DNA of 64,000 nt, taken from Diphasiastrum complanatum (Eukaryota; Streptophyta; Lycopodiopsida; Lycopodiales; Lycopodiaceae). The position numbers were made by a program, and so were the translations under genes. The notes under the pieces are model-generated. The model worked only from the letters and a program-made list of their open reading frames with translations, did not search any database and was not told the origin of the DNA. Numbering within the stretch: position 1 is the stretch's first letter; each line of letters starts with the position of its first letter. The stretch covers positions 17,471,019 through 17,535,018 of the forward strand of contig CM055111.1 of NCBI GenBank assembly GCA_029204225.1, in the 5' to 3' direction. Shown piece after piece: positions 21,072 through 31,356 of the stretch.

Positions 21072-22165
21072 GTTAGCAATGATGATTAGTGGTCAAAAAG
21101 AGTCAGAAAAGTAGAAAACGGTGGAAAATGGAAGAAAACAATAGAAAACTGAGAATAGTGAGTGTTGGATGACAATGATTGTAGTTCAGAGTAAAAATCG
21201 GTGTTTGATATGAGCAGATGACAACTGGTAGGAAGTTTGGTTGAAAATAGAAAATTTGGTATTTTTAGTGGAAATTTCGGCAGAGCTTTGCTAGCAAAGG
21301 TGACAAATGACTCAAATTCAGCCCTTATATAGTGGAATTTAGAGTGCGTATTAGGTGAAATTCACTTTCCCTTGCTCAGTTCCATCCAAATTTTGGCAAG
21401 CACCTTCTTCACAAAATTCTAACACCTCAGGGAAGTCTACAGGAGTTCAGAAGGTGATTTGACTGCTATGCGAAGGTTCTACGAGGGTTCAGACTATCTA
21501 CGAGGGTTCAACTCTCGTAGGAAGTGATCTCTCACACAACTTGTTCTTGTGATTGGATTTTCAAGATCATACCATGTAGGCAGGCTAATTTCACTGCTCT
21601 GATTCCATTTAGGCACTTTGCGAGAGTTGGTAAGTTAATCTTGATGCTCTACGAGGGTTCTAAAAATTCTACTTCTGAGAACTCTCGCATACACTAAAAA
21701 ATGATGATTCCTCCATCAGGAACTCTCGTAGAGATTTCATGGATGCATCTAGGTCAGATCTGGTGACTGTCAAATTTTTAAGAGCTATCTCTCAGGGTAT
21801 CTCCAAAAATCATGAAAAAAGTGCTCCTTCAGAGTGTTTTTTGACGAGATCTCGAGATTTTCTGATTTTTAACTTTTGTAAATTGGTAATCAGCTTCATC
21901 CAGGCTTGATCTAACTGTTGGTAGTGCTCTGGAAGTTCGGATGGATTCTTGGTAGTAGATCCCTCAGTCAGTCTGATGATCTGCTTTCTTTTTTACCCTA
22001 TTAGGATCTGGATCCTCCTTGGATTCTGATGGATTTCTCCGATCCTGTCAGATTTGGCTGAATCTTGATGGATTTAGCTTGATTTGGCTTGATCTCCTTA
22101 GATCTAGCGGTAATGGCTAAGCAGATAAGCTTTTTGTAATGTGCCACCCCCAATCTGGATCTGTC
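21072..22165 (-). other. Gypsy intergenic region with repeated (G)CGAG(A/G)G motifs
   Basis: This non-coding 1.1 kb lies between integrase and the extra frame. Between about 21470 and 21730 it holds about seven short motifs of the type TACGAGGGTT, GCGAGAGTT and their complement AACTCTCGTA/AACTCTCGCA. The same motif family fills the 5' leader (28500-29290). Further right are C/T-rich GATC-containing repeats (GGATTTGGCTTGATCT-like). Confidence 0.6.
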
Positions 22166-23100
22166 TTACTGTGGTGGCCAGTATTTGTGCAACCGGCTAC
22201 CATTGATGAGTGTGTCGAAGGGCGTCTCATCAAGCTGTTCTAAGTTCACGACTCCATGATTAGAGTTTCCTTGATCATAGCTATAAGGACCTTCGCCCGT
22301 GAATTTTAACTTCCCCTTGATCGCCTTGGTTTTATACATCTGGACCAGATCTCCTGAACGAAGATCCTTCTTTTGTAATCTACGATCATACCAAGCGTTG
22401 CGTCTTTCCTTTTCAGCTGCCAGTGCATGCACAACTAGTAAGCGTGTTTCACAGAAGTTATGCAGAACTTCGTAGCGTAGCTGTAGAGATTTGGACTCAT
22501 TAAGATGTTTCATGGTGGCAATCCTTAATGATGGAACTAAAAACTCTACTGGCATCACAACGTCCTGACCATATACCAATTGGAAGGGTGTTCGATCGGT
22601 GCTCCCTTTATATGCTGTCTTGAATGCCCACAGTGTAGCATGCAACTTGTGTTCCCAATCTGATCTACTAGCTTCAACTATTTTCGTGACCACGCTACAT
22701 AGGATCTTATTGGATGATTATGCTTGCCCATTACCACGAGGATAATAAGGCGTACTGGTTCTGTGGATCACAAAGAATTCCTCCAACAGGACCTTGATGG
22801 TCTCGTTGATGAAATGGCTTTCGCGATCACTGACTAGTTCCACCGGGCACCCGAAGCGCACAATGATATTTTTATAAAGGAACTTGGCAGTGGTCCTAGC
22901 GTCTGCTACTCGTACTGCCTTGGCTTCGACCCATTTGGTGAAGTAGTCTGTGGCTACGATTATGTATCAAGCCTGGGAACTCCTTGCTGCAGGGTGAATT
23001 GGACCAATATAATCCAATCCCCATTTTTTAAACAGTGCTTGGGCTAAGACTGGGTGCAGTAGATCATAGTTAAATCTCATTGGTCTTCTTGTCCTTTGGC
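22166..23100 (-). pseudogene. Gypsy integrase core and C-terminus, catalytic Glu lost
   Basis: Read on the minus strand, the core contains IIVATDYFTKWVEAKAV (first Asp) and CPVELVSDRESHF (second Asp). It then has PYYPRGNGQA followed by a stop codon exactly where the family has the catalytic Glu (usual pattern GQVE). The frame continues with SDWEHKLHATLWAFKTAYK, FQLVYG and a C-terminal block ending RLHKYWPPQ. Integrase would insert cDNA into the chromosome. This copy cannot, because the third acid is a TAA codon and further stops lie upstream. Confidence 0.8.
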
Positions 23101-23107
23101 ACACATC

Positions 23108-23740
23108 TCACTTTTTTAAGTATTCCTCTATGTCTTTATGAATCGTTGGCCACCAACATCCTGATTGCGGGATCTCGCAAACTATAATGTCAGATGCAAA
23201 ATGACCTCCACCCATGCCTTCATGTGAAAGTGAAATGATCTGGGTGGTCTCATGAAGAAGAATACACCGCCGAAGAATTTCGTCTAGACCTCTTCGGTAC
23301 AACTGGCCGACAATCAGCTGATAAGGTCTAGCTTTCAAGATCGATTTTTGCTGTTCCGCCTTTGGTAGTGATTTGTCTGGTTGGCCCCACATTAGATATT
23401 CAACAATGTCAGTAGCCCATTCTGGTACTGTATCCACGTAAAATAAGGCAGCATCTGCCAGCTCATCATCGGGTTGGGTTGCAATCTCCTTTCCCGTGAT
23501 TCGTGACACATGATCTGCCATGTAGTGTTGTTTTTCCTTGCGAACAACTATCTGAAAATCAAATTCCAACAACAACAGGAGCCATATGGTGATTCTCGTG
23601 TTGCAAGTTTTATTAACGAGATATAGCAAGGGTTGATGGTCCGTATAAAAAGCAAAATGTGTGGCCATCAAATAGTGTCGAAACTTCTTAACCGCATAGA
23701 TCATTGCCAGTGCTTCTCGCTCTGTGGTTGAATAGTTCAT
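23108..23740 (-). pseudogene. Gypsy RNase H and integrase zinc-binding region
   Basis: An open stretch of 210 codons. The N-terminal half reads NYSTTEREALAMIYAVKKFRH and FYTDHQPLLYLVNK, standard gypsy RNase H blocks. The C-terminal half includes GGGHFASD and CWWPTIHKDIEEYLKK, the end of the integrase zinc-binding region (HHCC). It is in frame with the RT segments to its right and is separated from them by stops. Confidence 0.8.
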
Positions 23741-23803
23741 TTCGGTATAACTGAGTTGTCGGCTTGCAAATCGAATTGGAAAATTCTTTTTGTGCTTACC
23801 TGG

Positions 23804-24928
23804 CTAGATTAAGACTGCTCCAACTGCATACTTCGATGCGTCCGTATGCACATGGAACTCAATGGACCAATTGGGTGGTCGTAGGATTGGTGCTAAGACC
23901 AATGCATCCTTAATCTTCTGGAAAGCCTTTAGAGCTTTCTCATTCCAATGTGGATCCGTTGTGAGCTTGTAAATTGGTTTGGCTAACTCCGCAAAATCAA
24001 GAATGAAGATCCTATAATAGTTAGCATGACCCATGAAAATGTAGACCTCGCAGATCATCCTCGGTGGTGGTAGATCAACAATGATTTTGATCTTTGATAG
24101 ATCTGTGGCAATCCCGTGTATTGACACTATATGGCCGAGTATCAAGCCATGTGTCACCCAGAATTGTCATTTTTCTAGATTCAGGGAGATCTAGTATTTG
24201 CGACATTTTTGTAGCACCTTCTCCAAATTGGATAAGTGTTTTGAATCTGGTCCATGCTCGCACAGATCGTCCAAGAAAATTTCTAGAAATTTTTGCAAAT
24301 AATCTTTGAATGTCGTGTGCATGACTCATTGGAAAGTGCTTGGGGCATTGCAAAGTCCGAATGGCATCACTTTATAGTCATAAGTTCTCCATTCTGTGGC
24401 GAATGTTGTCTTGTGCTGGTACTGGGGGGCTATTTTCACCTGGTTGTAGCTACTGAAGCCATTCAGAAAACTGTAGGCTTCGTCGCCAGCTACTCTATCG
24501 AGGACACTTTCCGTAAATGGGAAGGAAAAATGGTCCTTCTTGGTGACTACATTAAGTGCCTTCAGATTCACACAGATATGCATTTTGCCATTCTTCTTGG
24601 GTACTATAACTATCGGCGATACCCATTCTGTGTGCTCGATTTCGTAAATGAAATCTGCATCCATAAGTTTTTGCAATTCTTGCTTGATCAGTTATGTATA
24701 ATTCGGGTTGTAGCGGTAGTAACGGCTTACCTTGGGGACTGCTCCGTCCACCAAAGGTATGGTGTGCTGGACTACTGTTGGCAGAATGCCCTTTAGATTA
24801 CTATAGCTCCAAGCAAAACAGTCTTTATATTCCACCAACAAGGATCGTAGTATCTTGAACTGCGTGGGTGTTAACTGCCCTCCCACATGCACTATCCTTT
24901 CTTCTTCTCCTGGTTCCGCAAGATTCAT
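23804..24928 (-). pseudogene. Gypsy reverse transcriptase, with stops
   Basis: Blocks on the minus strand, in order: MQKLMDADFIYEIEHTEWVS, VIVPKKNGKMHICVNLKALN, FLNGFSSYNQVKIAP, KVMPFGLCNAPSTFQ, the active-site FLDD (near 24260-24275), HGLILGHIVS and FMGHANYYRIFI. The block order and the FLDD motif identify gypsy RT. Two or more in-frame stops interrupt the palm and connection. A frameshift between about 24930 and 25060 separates this frame from the protease frame. Confidence 0.85.
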
Positions 24929-25343
24929 CAGCTGTGTTCGCGTAGGTCCCTCGAAGACTTGTTACGCTGGTGCCTAACTTTGATCAGGTTCTCGTTGGGC
25001 TTGAGGCATCATGATTACCACATCGTCCAATGTATAATACTTGAAAGTATCAGGCATCTCATGAACTGGAGCTCGTCGAGATTCCTCTTTCAGCATATTG
25101 ATCTTGGCTCGACTGGTCATTTTTTTTATTTTTTGTCATCTTTGTAGAAGATGTTGTTGTATCTGAGTCCAACTTGATTGACTTCAAGGAATCCAACACC
25201 TTCTTCTTGCTCTTTTTTGTCATTTTGATGGGTTCATCCTTGTTGTCTTTCTTTGGGACTGCCATGACATTCGCCTCATGGTTGCGAATATCAACGTCTA
25301 CTGTAGCTATTGCCTCTTAGGGTAGGTCACTCCATCGGATCAC

Positions 25344-27035
25344 CTAGTTGTAGCGTTGCTTCAGCTGATTCTTCTTTTTCGTAGGTGCCTTGGGTGGTTC
25401 GATCCTTGAGACTTTCGCCATAGCAGACCTGTGTGGTGGTTGAGCTGGTACCTTCTTGGTTCCGTAATGATCTGGGTCCATGTGGTGTAGGACTTGTTCA
25501 TCAGTCAACTCAATTTCCTTATTATAAGTTAGAGCATGTTGCCAAGGGACTAGATCATCGTCCACTAGGTTCTCAATTGGCTCCGCTGACAGCCATGCTA
25601 TGTTTATCATATTCACTCCAAATGTAATTGGTGTGTCCATAGTGTAACATTTGGGTGAAGATGTACTCGGTTCTGGATCTGATTCATATTGACATGTCTG
25701 GCAGTCAATGGTTGCTAATGCATCCGTCCATCTTATGACATCTGTCTCTAAATGATAGTGACATCCCTTGGCTGGCCTTGGGCGGTCAATCGTATGATCT
25801 GTCGTGGATGATCCGTCATCAGCTTTGGTTGCAATAGGTTTCACCGCCCATGTGGTTGGATCTACCTTTACAGCCTGTTCTTTGTTCTCGAAGGTGAGTT
25901 TCCTTGTACCCCAGTTCTGTACTACTTGCGCACCCCTCAACCATGGTCTTCCTAGCAAAATACGGTATGCAAATGGAGATTCAGGTATATTCATGACCAC
26001 AAAAGTAATCACATAATGCATGTCTGCTATCTTTACGGGAATATCAGCAACTACACCTTTTGGTTTCACACATGATTGATCTGCTAGCTTGATGGCGAAT
26101 CTGGCTGGCTTCAATCCTTGTAATTCTCATTTTTCATACAAAGTAGTGGAGATCAGATTGACACCTGATCCTCCATCTACCACTGCCGCCTCGTCCTCGT
26201 ATCTCTTGTGTTTGATTGGCAAAGTGATGTTGTGTTCCTCACTTTCCCATGATGCTCCGATGTGGAGGACGTTACTTGTTTCATCATAGCCCGCACAATA
26301 GATGGGCTCAGGCGCTACTGGCTCCTCATCCGCCTTGGCCCATTCAGCTAAAAGGCTTTTCGCTTGTGGTGCAATCCGCAGTAGATCCCCGAGGGATAAA
26401 CTAACGTGGGTTGACAGCAAGAGTGTGAGCCTTTCAGTGCGTGGTTCCTCAGGCTCCACCATGTGAAAAGGTGGTTCATGTTGGTGCAACCGATCATTCT
26501 GATCAGTGCAGAGTGGTGAGCCTATTTGCAGATCCCGTTCGACTCCGAATAGAGGTTCTGTGAGATTGTTTCGTTCTTGCTCTTTTTCCTCCTCTTGTGC
26601 TTTTTGTACCCAGTGTCTTATTTTCTGGTACTGTCTTCTCTCTTCCCTCACATTTGGATATGGTGCTAAAGTTGAAAGTTGGTCGTCAGTGACCGATGGT
26701 GGTGGTGAGGGAGCCACTTCCTTCCTCTTCTATGCTCACGTAACAGCTAACACAGGAGCGTAGTCGTGTTGTCCTTTCGATGGCATCCCTGCTGAAACTA
26801 CTGATTGTTGTATGACAATGAGATTCAGAGGTGCACTGGTTCTAGGTTTAAATGGACAATTCTTGAAACAATGTCCATAACTGCAATCCCGGTAGGAGGT
26901 TGTATATTGTCCTTTGTAGGGACATTCCGCAATTCTGTGTCCCTCGTCGCACCCGTAGTAGTCATAATTTCTTCCACCTTGACGTTGAGTTTTAGCTGCA
27001 TAGGCTGAGACATATTCATTCATGGCAGGATCCAT
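25344..27035 (-). pseudogene. Gypsy Gag C-terminus and protease region
   Basis: This region is in one frame with the Gag segment to the right, interrupted by three or so stops. The right part (26736-27035) has two Cys/His clusters of the form C-x3-H-x4-C (CDEGHRIAEC, CSYGHCFKNC), both lacking the first Cys of a normal knuckle. The protease is recognised by VVDGGSGVNLIS (D-G-G-S-G instead of the usual D-S/T-G) and later RILLGRPWLRGAQVVQNW. A single TGA at 26127 splits the protease. Confidence 0.7.
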
Positions 27036-27428
27036 AAATGGTTCATCTGGTCTGTACTACTGTTGCTGCTCAAGTAGAGGTGATATTTGCAATTCTTGTT
27101 CTACTGCTGTCAGGTTTACATGGGCCACTTGTTGATTGGCTGGCCCTGGTGGAGTAGGTAAGGCCATGCATTGTGGTTGATTGGGTGTGCCATACCTTGG
27201 TGCCACATTAGGTGCCCCTTGATGATAAGGATAAGAAGTCTGATAAGGACTTTTCTTCTATTGAACAACCTTGGGGTTAAACGGGCAAAATACCGTATCG
27301 TGCGATGTTGCATTGCACAGATGGCAGAATCTATGTGTTAGTCTCAGATTTTGCTTTAGGACTAAACACTCTTTCGTTGTATGGTTTTGCATGCATACTG
27401 AACACCATACATTTTCTCATCGAGGATA

Positions 27429-28124
27429 CTACAGCTGGGTTGGTTCCGGTTGATGTGGAGTTACTACTACAGTTCCTTGTAAGGCCTTCAGTTTCTGGTC
27501 AAACTGCGCCGTAAGTTGTTCCATCTGCTGTTTGTGTAATTTTATCATTTGTTCCAACAACAGTTCTGTGGATAGAGCGGATGTGTTTGATGATGATGAT
27601 GCGATCGAGGGAGTAGGAGTGTGGGTGGAAGGATATTCGTCGTCAGATCCCTCATCCTCTTCCCTGATGACATCTTCCATAGCTTCTTGTAGAGTAGCGT
27701 ACTGCTCTCGTCTTTTCAGTTCTCTTCTAATGCTTCTTGGTAACCCGGCTAGGAACCACATGATCACCACATGATCGAGAGTCAGGGCCGCACTACACCC
27801 GGGTCGTAGATGTTTGACCCGTTCAATATAGTCCCGAAACCTTTCTCGTTTTCCCATCTTGACTTTGCTTAGCAGGAGAAACGGGTCTTCCAAGAACTTT
27901 CTTGGTTTAAAGCGCATAATGAGAGCCGCTTTAACCGCTTCCCAAGTGGATTTCTCTTCCTTCGACAGGTTGAAAAACCAACTATGAGCCACTGCAAGTA
28001 AGGACATAGGGAATAGCATCAGCTTCTCTGCAGGTGTCTGTTCACCGTAGATTTCACAAGCTTGCTTGTACATCTGGAGGAATCGGATGGGATATGAGGA
28101 TACGTTGTATTTTGGTATCTCCAT
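27429..28124 (-). pseudogene. Gypsy Gag (retrotransposon gag domain)
   Basis: A 231-codon open stretch with MEIPKYNVSSYPIRFLQMYK, SWFFNLSKEEKSTWEAVKAA, MRFKPRKFLEDPF, RDYIERVKHLRPG and WFLAGLPRSIRREL. This is the typical capsid-domain signature of gypsy Gag. A TGA just upstream (about 28127) cuts it from a Pro-rich N-terminal part that continues toward about 28250. It is in frame with the protease region. Confidence 0.85.
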
Positions 28125-28250
28125 CCGTGGTGCTGTTCAAACTGCATGCAAGGGTGCGATAGGTACGGGTTGGCCCATTGGATCCATTGGTGCTGGTTCC
28201 GGTTCAGCCTCTTGTTGCACAACTGCTAATCTGGGAAGGTGTGGTGCCTG

Positions 28251-29583
28251 ATTTGCTATCCTTCGTGCTATTGATCATCCCGATCTCAGATTCATCTGAT
28301 GGTGGGTTCCCAAGTGATTGTAACCTGCTTATACAATAGGATGCAGTCTGGATCTTCAAGGATCTGATTGATCTGATCGGTCGGAATGAATTTTAGGCCT
28401 TTTGCGGTGGTTTTTCCTTGATAGCTTTTTATTCCTTGCACTGATTGACTTGAGATTTTAATAGTAGCTAGTTCTGATACAGATCTTTTCACTGATCTGG
28501 TCTGCGAGGGTTATCTTGTGCAAGGGTTGGCTGTGCAAGGGTTCTTTAGCTATTTTTGCAGGCAAAAAACTTGATATCTTTCAGATCTCTGGGAAGTAAC
28601 CCTTGCAAGCTTCACAGTAGCTGGATCTGGGTCAGATCTCACTATAGAATTCTCTGCGAGAGTTAACTCTCACAAGAAGTGAAAATTTCACTATCTACGA
28701 GTTCAAAATCACTTTTTGTGCTTGATCTTCACCAAATCTTCATACTAACTCTCGCAGGCTTCATCACTGATGTAATTTGACATTCTGAATCGATGGAGAG
28801 GTCTGCGAGAGTTCTTACTGGAAGAATTTATTGGATCTTCACTTTTTAGTGATTTTTTTGCACTTAAATCCAATTTTCTGCTCACTGGAATCAAACTAAC
28901 TCTCGCAAGCTCTTCTGTGTCCTGGTCTCACTGAGATGGAACTTCAGAATCCTCTGCGAGAGTTCTTGACCACTGGAACTGAAAATTTCACTGTCTGCAA
29001 GGGATCACTGGTACTTTCCCATCTTTTTCTCACTGGGAACTCTCGCACATGCATTTAATCATCAAACTAACTCTCGCAAGCTTCTCTGTGTCTTGGTCTC
29101 ACTGAGATGGAACTTCAGAGGGCTCTGTGAGAGTTCTTATGAAGATTTGAATTTTTTTGGATTTTTTTCAAGGGTTTTTTGAATTTTTTATGATTTTTCT
29201 CTAATTTTTACAATCTGCTTGGAACTAACTCTCGCATGCTTCTATGCAAGTCTGGGACAGTACCCTGGAGCTGCTGCCAGTCATGCAAGGGTTAATTCCC
29301 ACTTATTCTGGAGATATAAAAATCTGATGAGTTTTATTTTGGCTCTTTTCCTTCCAAATTACAGATTGGTGTGTTTTTTGAGTTTTTTGGATGATTGGTT
29401 TATGTTTCAAGCCCTTAGAGGTTGTTCAGGACCTCCTCTACCCTCTCACACCTCCTCCGCTAGCTGTGAGTAGTCCAAACACAAAAAAATACAGAAAACT
29501 AACTCTAAACTCCCAAAAATCTACCTAAACTACTCTAAAAAGCAAGAAAATAGCTAAAATGCAACTAAACTAGTTAGTGGAAA
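28251..29583 (-). other. Gypsy 5' leader, rich in inverted CTCGCA / TGCGAGAG motifs
   Basis: This leader of 1.3 kb has no long frame. About ten motifs of the forms CTAACTCTCGCAAG and TCTGCGAGAGTT lie in alternating orientation between 28500 and 29290, and could pair to form stems in RNA. One longer unit (CTCACTGAGATGGAACTTCAGA) is repeated at about 28930 and 29099. Confidence 0.6.
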
Positions 29584-29605
29584 CCTATCCCAGGCAACGG
29601 CGCCA
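29584..29605 (-). other. Gypsy primer binding site
   Basis: The minus strand reads TGGCGCCGTTGCCTGGGATA, a few bases after the LTR end. TGGCGCCGTTGCC is, from memory, the primer site typical of Tat-lineage elements, usually assigned to an arginine tRNA. Confidence 0.8.
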
Positions 29606-29607
29606 CG

Positions 29608-29779
29608 GTGGGGTCGAAGATCTTTTGTAGTATAGCCCTTTTGCCTGTCAACAAAAGATAGATCACTAGATAGGTGCCTAACTATGAGTTAATTTCCACT
29701 TTCTCCCTTAACTCTACTCACCACTATACTACTCCTCTACACTAACATTCAGCATAGTTTTGGTTGAAGGGAAGGGATG
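29608..29779 (-). repeat. 5' LTR of the gypsy element, inner part
   Basis: It is homologous to 18057-18261 of the left LTR. It is cut after GGATG (29775-29779) by the family N insertion and resumes at 41214. Confidence 0.85.
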
Positions 29780-30599
29780 TGTGAGAAATTGGCAAAAATC
29801 TAGCGTGATATTTTTTATGATAGAAGTTTGTAAGTAAATCTCACATGTGTGGAGGATGTTCCCACGTGTGGAGAATTGTAAAGTAAATCAAAATGTTTGA
29901 TATAGGGGTCTCATAGAATCTCATAGTCAAGCATTTAGGTGTAGGATGTTGATAGGGTCAAATTTGGCATAGATGGCAAATTATCCATTTCCACTTGTAA
30001 TGCCAATATTGAGCCAAAATAGAGCCAAACTTGTGCCAATTAGAGTGTAGACAAGTGTCATGCTTTTGTTTGATGAAGCTTAAGAGGTCCAATAGGATTT
30101 AGAGGTGGAACCTTGTGAGGTCCAATAGAAAATTGAGGTGTGCTTGAATATAGTCCAATAGAATTTAGAGGTGCATGGATCAATGGTCCAATAGGATTAA
30201 GAGGTGGCAAAGTGTGATCCAATCATAGTTAAGCATAGTGGTAGCTCATGAATCTATTAGTATCATTGTACTCCTCCTTTTGGATCTAATTGATTTTGAG
30301 ATTGACTGGATTTTGAGTGTCATTGAATTTCTAGCTTTCTCTCTCTACCCGAGAGCTCATGATGGTTTTTCTCTCTCTACCCGAGGAGAGCAGCTTGTTT
30401 TTACTTAGAATTATTTTGGAACACTTTCCACACGTGTGAGTGAGAGTTGGAAGTGATTGAATGCATGTAGTAGTGTGTTTTTGCCATAGAATCAAAGATA
30501 GATCTTGAATCTCAATCTAGTCTTGATCCTGGTGCATCTACACACCTTAGGAGATCACAAGTACATGTAGTGGACAATCCACACGTGTGAAATTCAACA
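29780..30599 (+). repeat. 5' LTR of family N copy 3 (820 bp)
   Basis: It runs from TGTGAGAAATTGGC to GTGTGAAATTCAACA and is followed by TGGTATCAGAGCC at 30600. CACGTG palindromes occur in CCCACGTGTGG, CCACACGTGTGAGTG and CCACACGTGTGAAAT. Five CCAAT motifs lie in 30088-30223. Confidence 0.92.
30088..30223 (+). promoter_or_regulatory. CCAAT-box array in the family N LTR
   Basis: Four units of the form GTCCAATAG(G/A)A...GAGGTG recur every about 33 bp, plus a fifth CCAAT (GATCCAATCA). The same array is present in every complete family N LTR. CCAAT is the binding site of NF-Y factors in plants. Use as an enhancer is inference. Confidence 0.5.
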
Positions 30600-31356
30600 T
30601 GGTATCAGAGCCTACCTAAGGTTACCATGCATTTTGATCCATTTGAGTGAAAACTATTCATCAATCTTGAGCTAGAAATTGTCAAGGCCCATTTTCCTAG
30701 CTATCTTGTTCAATTTTGGATCAAAAGAGATCAAAAGGACATTGATTGGGTCTGAACTGGTACTGTACGGAATCAGGTGCTCAGACACATGTGAGGAACA
30801 TCCAATTTCAGTTTGGGAGTTCTCTTTCATGTTTGATCCAAAAATCTTGCTAGATAGCTTGTTTTGAAGCTATTTTTGTCTAGTTTATGATGCAATCAGT
30901 TTCATTCCATTTGGTTGAGCCAATCAAAAGTTATAAGCTTTCGAAGAGGGTTAGGTAGGGCACCTAGACCTGGGTGGACAAATTTGGTTTGGTCAAAAGA
31001 TTGCTTGTTTGATCCAAAATCAAAGTTGAATGCTTACCAATCTCATCTATATGTGATCTAAGCACTGTTTTGAGATCTCAGCCATTTTGTTTCATGCAAT
31101 ATCATTGTATTTGAGTCAAATTTGGTTTCTTAGTGTATTTCACACATGCTAAGAGTGTTTGATCCTAACTTTGCCCATACTCCATCATTTGATGTGAAGT
31201 AGATCTAGTTTTGGAGAGATTGAGATAGCTAATGAGAATCATCTCACAGTTTGTTGCAAGATCTTGCATAGGAGATGGTAGCACACCATTATTGGATCCT
31301 ATAGTGAGAGAGAAGAAACATTTTTTGTTCATCACTTTTATTTATCTCCACTTTAC
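30600..31356 (+). other. Primer binding site and leader of family N copy 3
   Basis: TGGTATCAGAGCC at 30600-30612 is the initiator-Met tRNA type site. The following 740 bp are the complete leader, used here as reference for the part deleted in copy 2. Confidence 0.85.
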
